A stretch of 37,406 bases of DNA from a bacterium (GTDB lineage: Bacteria; KSB1; UBA2214), in the NCBI GenBank assembly GCA_029560815.1, contig JAKQKF010000129.1, positions 1 through 37,406 on the forward strand. Direction: 5' to 3'. Shown here piece after piece: positions 34,165 to 37,406 of the stretch (positions within the stretch are counted from its first letter, which is position 1; every line of letters starts with the position of its first letter). Made by a program: the position numbers and the translations under genes. The notes beneath the pieces are model-generated. The model had not been told where the DNA came from. It searched no databases and saw nothing but the letters and a program-made list of their open reading frames with translations.

Positions 34165-35658
34165 ATGCCATCAGCTAAAAGGATCGTCGTCATCGGAGCC
34201 GGTTTCGGCGGACTGGCCATCGCCAATCGCCTGCAGGCGCGGGGATTTCAGGTTACCCTGCTTGAAAAGAATCCCAAGGTGGGCGGCCATGGCTATCCCC
34301 TCGAGATCGACGGCTACCACTTCGACATGGGCCCATCACTCATCACCGAACCGGCCCTGCTCGAGGAAATTTTCACCATGGCCGGCAAAAGGCTGGCCGA
34401 TTATGTCGACATTCTTCCCCTCGATCCCTATTATCGTATCTATTTTCATGACAACACCTTCATCGATTATACCGGCGACAGCGACAGGATGCGCAGCCAG
34501 ATGGCGCAGTTCAATCCCCGCGACGCCGCCCGCTACGACAACTTTATCGAGGCCTCGCGCGGGCTTTACCAGGCCGTCATCGTCGATGGGTTGGGCACCC
34601 GTCCCTTTATGGACTGGCGCAGCATGCTTTCCTTCGCCCCGCGCGCCCTGCGCCTCAAGGCTGTGCTGCCCTCCTATCATTTCACCAGCCTCTACTTCAG
34701 GGACTTTCGCCACCGCTTCATCTACTCTTTCCATCCCCTCTTCATCGGCGGCAATCCCTTCCGGGCCCCAGCGGTCTATCAGATGATCCCCTATCTCGAA
34801 AAGATCCACGGCGTGCTCTACAGCAAGGGGGGCATGTACAGCCTGGTCCGCGCCCTGGAAAAACTCTTCCTCGAACAGGGGGGAACCCTTCATACCAGCC
34901 GGCCGGTGCAAGAGATCCTGGTGCGCGACGGCCGCGCCACCGGCGTGCGCACCCCAGAGGGTGAAGTGCCGGCCGATATCGTCATCTCCAACGCTGATTT
35001 CATCCACACCTACCGTGACCTGATCAGGCCGGAACACCGCAAAAAGTGGAGCGACCGCAAGCTGGAGCGCGTGGACTATTCGATGAGCGCTTTTCTGATC
35101 TATCTCGGCCTCAACAAACGCTTTCCCCAGCTCCTGCATCATACCCTGGTGCTTTCGTCCCGTTACCGCGGCCTCATCCGCGACATCTTTGACCGCAAGG
35201 TGGTGCCGGAGGATTTCTCCCTCTATTTGCACACTCCCACCCGCACGGACGATACCATGGCCCCTCCGGGCTGCGAGAGTCTCTACATCCTCGCCCCTGT
35301 CGCCAATCTCAAGGGTGGCCAGAACTGGAGCGAACTCGCGGAGCCCTTCGCGCAGCGGATTCTCGACCACCTCGAGCACCATCTTGGGCTGACCGGCCTG
35401 CAGGAAAGCATCGCGGTCAAAAGGCTCTTCACCCCGGAGGATTTTCAGCGCAAGCAGAATGCCGTCTACGGCAGCGCCTGGGGCGTGGAGCCGCGGCTGA
35501 CCCAGACTGCGATCCTGCGGCCGCACAACCGCAGCGAGGATGTGCGCGGGCTCTATCTGGTTGGCGCCAGCACCCACCCCGGCGCCGGCCTGCCGGGGGT
35601 GGTCCTGACCGCAGCCACGACCGATTATGTGATCCAGCGCGATCTGGAGAGGGGCTGA
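34165..35658 (+). CDS. crtI: Phytoene desaturase
   Basis: A 497-residue FAD enzyme of the CrtI family, converting phytoene to lycopene or a less desaturated carotene. N-terminal FAD fold IVVIGAGFGGLAIANRL, then FDMGPSLITEP, 'FHPLFIGGNPFRAPAVY', 'YSKGGMYSLVRALEKL' and the C-terminal signature GASTHPGAGLPGVVLTA, the classic bacterial phytoene dehydrogenase pattern. ATG 34165 is preceded by GGAGAGGAA at a slightly long spacing; a start at 34105 would give a 20-residue unconserved extension. The 75-base gap from the previous gene is the largest inside the operon. It is followed immediately by crtB. Confidence 0.92.
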   Translation: MPSAKRIVVIGAGFGGLAIANRLQARGFQVTLLEKNPKVGGHGYPLEIDGYHFDMGPSLITEPALLEEIFTMAGKRLADYVDILPLDPYYRIYFHDNTFIDYTGDSDRMRSQMAQFNPRDAARYDNFIEASRGLYQAVIVDGLGTRPFMDWRSMLSFAPRALRLKAVLPSYHFTSLYFRDFRHRFIYSFHPLFIGGNPFRAPAVYQMIPYLEKIHGVLYSKGGMYSLVRALEKLFLEQGGTLHTSRPVQEILVRDGRATGVRTPEGEVPADIVISNADFIHTYRDLIRPEHRKKWSDRKLERVDYSMSAFLIYLGLNKRFPQLLHHTLVLSSRYRGLIRDIFDRKVVPEDFSLYLHTPTRTDDTMAPPGCESLYILAPVANLKGGQNWSELAEPFAQRILDHLEHHLGLTGLQESIAVKRLFTPEDFQRKQNAVYGSAWGVEPRLTQTAILRPHNRSEDVRGLYLVGASTHPGAGLPGVVLTAATTDYVIQRDLERG

Positions 35659-35662
35659 TCTT

Positions 35663-36538
35663 ATGCCGCAGTTCTGGCGGGATGTCCAGCTGGCCCCCTC
35701 CTACACCTACGCCCGGGCGATCACCCGGAGCTACGCGCGCAGCTTTTTCTTCGCTTCGCGCTTCCTCCCCGAGGAGAAGCGCTGGGCCACCTGGGCCCTC
35801 TACGGATTCTGCCGCTACGCCGACAACCTCATCGACCTGCAGCGCACGCGGGGCCCCGAAGAACTGATCTCCGAGCTCGGCTGCCTCTCGAAGGAGATCT
35901 CCCTGGCCTATCGCACAGGTGAGTCCGAGCACCCGGTCATCAAATCCTTTATCGACACCGCCCGGAGATATCAAATCCCCGAGCGCTATCCCCTGGAACT
36001 GATCAAGGGGGTGGAGATGGACGCCACCTTCAAAGGCTATAAAAGCTATGACGATCTCCACCTCTTCGCCTGGCGGGTCGCCGGCGTGGTTGGCCTGATG
36101 ATGACCTGCCTGCTCGGCTACCGGGACGAAAGCGCCTTTCCCTACGCGGAAAAGCTGGGCATCGCCATGCAGCTGACCAACATCCTGCGCGATATCCAGG
36201 AGGACAAGCAGCTGGGCCGGATCTACCTTCCGGCCGACGAGCTGCACCGGTTCGGGGTGGCGCCGGAGGATATCCTTTCGGAGCGGATGACCCCGCAGCT
36301 GCGCGCCCTGATGGAATTTCAGGTCCAGCGCGCCCACGTCTGCTATGCCGAGGCCGAGCCCGGCATCGCCCTTCTCGACCGCGAATCGCGTTTCTCCATC
36401 TACACCGCCAGCCGCCTTTATCAGGAGATCCTAAAAAAGATCGAGCTGGCCGGTTACAATCCCTTTGCCGGACGGGCCTTCGTGCCCACCAAACACAAAC
36501 TGGCCATTCTGCTGCAGGAGTATGCGCGCCGGCGCTGA
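35663..36538 (+). CDS. crtB: Phytoene synthase
   Basis: A 291-residue squalene/phytoene synthase, condensing two GGPP to phytoene at the membrane surface. The two Mg-diphosphate-binding Asp motifs are RYADNLID (Asp54, Asp58) and TNILRDIQED (Asp177, Asp181). 'ARSFFFASRFLPEEKR' and GRIYLPADEL are typical. The first motif reads ADNLID rather than the commoner DDxxD. GGAGAGGGG lies just before the ATG, and the gene starts 4 bases after the crtI stop. Length is normal for the family. Confidence 0.95.
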   Translation: MPQFWRDVQLAPSYTYARAITRSYARSFFFASRFLPEEKRWATWALYGFCRYADNLIDLQRTRGPEELISELGCLSKEISLAYRTGESEHPVIKSFIDTARRYQIPERYPLELIKGVEMDATFKGYKSYDDLHLFAWRVAGVVGLMMTCLLGYRDESAFPYAEKLGIAMQLTNILRDIQEDKQLGRIYLPADELHRFGVAPEDILSERMTPQLRALMEFQVQRAHVCYAEAEPGIALLDRESRFSIYTASRLYQEILKKIELAGYNPFAGRAFVPTKHKLAILLQEYARRR

Positions 36539-36550
36539 ACAAGGCCTCCG

Positions 36551-36559
36551 AGGAGAGGA
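36551..36559 (+). promoter_or_regulatory. Ribosome binding site for the acyltransferase TTG start
   Basis: AGGAGAGGA is 7 bases before TTG 36567. The alternative ATG at 36522 lies inside crtB with a Shine-Dalgarno spaced too closely, so TTG 36567 is favoured. Confidence 0.5.
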
Positions 36560-36566
36560 CGCCCCC

Positions 36567-37295
36567 TTGATAACCGCCCGTCACAGCAAAGCGGCGCAAG
36601 CCCTCTTTCACCTCTATATCATGCCGGCAATGAGGCGGCAGTTTCACAGCGTGCATCTGCTCGGCGATGAGCCCGCCTGGCCGGCTCACACCCCCCTTAT
36701 CATCCTGCCCAACCACAGCACCTGGTGGGACGGCTTTGTCATCTACCTGCTCAACATCCGGCTCTGGCGCCGGCAGCCCTGGGTGATGATGCTCGAGGAG
36801 CAGCTCCGCAAGCGCCCGTTTTTCCGCCGACTCGGGGTCTTTTCCATCGATCCCGCCACCCCCGGCGGGGTGCGCCGCTCGCTACGCTACACCCGCGAGC
36901 TGCTCAGCGGCGAGGAAGCGGGCGGGCGGATGCTCTGTCTCTTTCCCCAGGGCGAGCTGCTGCCCTGGGATCACCGGCCCCTCGGCTACAAGCCCGGATT
37001 GATCTGGCTGCTGCAGCGCCTCGAGAGCCCGGTCTGCCTGGTGCAGCTCGGCATTCGCGGCGAGTTTCTCCAGCAGCAGCGGCCGCAGCTTTTCCTGGAA
37101 TTTTCGCCGCCGCTGGAGTGGTCCGGCGGGGAGAATACCCTCCGGGAATGGGAGCAAGCCCACGCCGCCCTGCTTGAGCGCCTCAGCGGCCGCATCGCTG
37201 CCGGGGAAGAGGGCCGGATCCTCCTGCAGGGCCGCCGCTCTGTGGATGCGCGCTGGCAGCACTGGCGAGGCCTCCTGCGCAGGGAGGTGCTGTGA
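36567..37295 (+). CDS. PlsC-like acyltransferase in carotenoid operon
   Basis: A 242-residue lysophospholipid-acyltransferase-fold protein. The catalytic HX4D motif reads NHSTWWDG, and the glycerol-phosphate-type motif appears as FPQGELLPW in place of the usual FPEGTRS. 'RPFFRRLGVFSIDP' is also family-like. Membrane association is likely. Position between crtB and a probable glycosyltransferase suggests it acylates a carotenoid or carotenoid glycoside, as CrtO does in staphyloxanthin synthesis, although CrtO belongs to a different family. Its stop overlaps the next start (GTGA). A lipid substrate remains possible. Confidence 0.82.
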   Translation: MITARHSKAAQALFHLYIMPAMRRQFHSVHLLGDEPAWPAHTPLIILPNHSTWWDGFVIYLLNIRLWRRQPWVMMLEEQLRKRPFFRRLGVFSIDPATPGGVRRSLRYTRELLSGEEAGGRMLCLFPQGELLPWDHRPLGYKPGLIWLLQRLESPVCLVQLGIRGEFLQQQRPQLFLEFSPPLEWSGGENTLREWEQAHAALLERLSGRIAAGEEGRILLQGRRSVDARWQHWRGLLRREVL

Positions 37296-37406
37296 ACGGA
37301 CTCTTGATCGCCCTTTATGCTCTTCTGACCATGATCTTTCTGGTGAGCCTCTTCAACACCCTCACCGCGCCCATGGTCAGGAAGGGTCCGCAGCCGCGCC
37401 GGACGC
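37292..37406 (+). CDS. Membrane protein start, probable family 2 glycosyltransferase (3' end outside window)
   Basis: The visible 38 residues start at GTG with AGGGAGG (37281-37287) in front, overlapping the stop of the acyltransferase gene. They contain one hydrophobic segment (LLIALYALLTMIFLVSLF) and then 'NTLTAPMVRKG', a pattern like the leading anchor of family 2 glycosyltransferases next to carotenoid genes (CrtQ-like). The catalytic domain is not visible, so the family is a guess from context and the short N-terminus. Confidence 0.45.
   Translation, partial: MNGLLIALYALLTMIFLVSLFNTLTAPMVRKGPQPRRT

Noticed and set aside
1..37406. tRNA, rRNA, insertion sequences, CRISPR arrays
   Set aside because: Gaps between genes are short and none shows a cloverleaf, regular repeat-spacer pattern, transposase or inverted terminal repeats.

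Overview
The window is a GC-rich (roughly 60 % by eye), gene-dense bacterial chromosome segment with strong Shine-Dalgarno sites and frequent TTG/GTG starts. It has no RNA genes, mobile elements or CRISPR arrays that I can see. A GWxTD-domain protein, a DUF5060 glycosidase with a FlgD-like C-terminal secretion tail, DUF2911 and GH97 proteins, and a DAP-type MurE suggest a Gram-negative of the FCB superphylum, perhaps a KSB1/Calditrichota-like lineage. That placement is an inference from family content, not a phylogeny.

Layout. (1) 1-7786, plus strand: end of a GWxTD protein, an S66 LD-carboxypeptidase, purN, purH (own promoter), mreB (own terminator) and a class A penicillin-binding protein, i.e. 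purine synthesis and cell-wall growth. (2) 7923-11856, minus strand: a fatty acyl-CoA ligase and a large secreted glycosidase-like protein. (3) 12026-18172, minus strand: what looks like a lipid-modification operon. In transcription order it holds a decayed methyltransferase copy, an intact methyltransferase, an AMP-dependent acyl ligase, an acyl-carrier-protein/GNAT fusion, phosphatidylserine decarboxylase, a HAD phosphatase and a thioredoxin with a Cys-rich tail. (4) 18438-19904, plus: pdxS-pdxT (PLP synthase), closed by a bidirectional terminator facing a small Rho-N-like protein on the minus strand. (5) 20415-31298, plus: a membrane-anchored endonuclease/exonuclease/phosphatase protein, murE, a GH13 lipoprotein, an anaerobic sulfatase-maturase-like radical SAM enzyme, an AGCS amino-acid:cation symporter, a DUF2911 protein and a GH97 alpha-glucosidase-like enzyme. 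(6) 31306-37406, plus: a tightly coupled carotenoid operon with a small secreted protein, a fused lycopene cyclase, two CrtI-type desaturases, phytoene synthase, an acyltransferase and the start of a probable glycosyltransferase cut by the window end.

How the parts work together. Region 6 reads as a complete route from GGPP to phytoene (CrtB), desaturated carotene (CrtI), cyclised carotene (cyclase) and a further oxidised or desaturated product (CrtD/CrtP-like), with acyl and possibly glycosyl tailoring. Region 3 is the most unusual locus. A free acyl chain could be activated by the ligase, loaded on the ACP domain and transferred by the fused GNAT domain to an amine, next to enzymes that make (Psd) and perhaps methylate phosphatidylethanolamine. 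I propose it as a candidate aminolipid or N-acyl-amine pathway. The three carbohydrate-active enzymes (GH13, GH97, DUF5060 protein) all carry export signals and suggest use of alpha-glucans and other polysaccharides.
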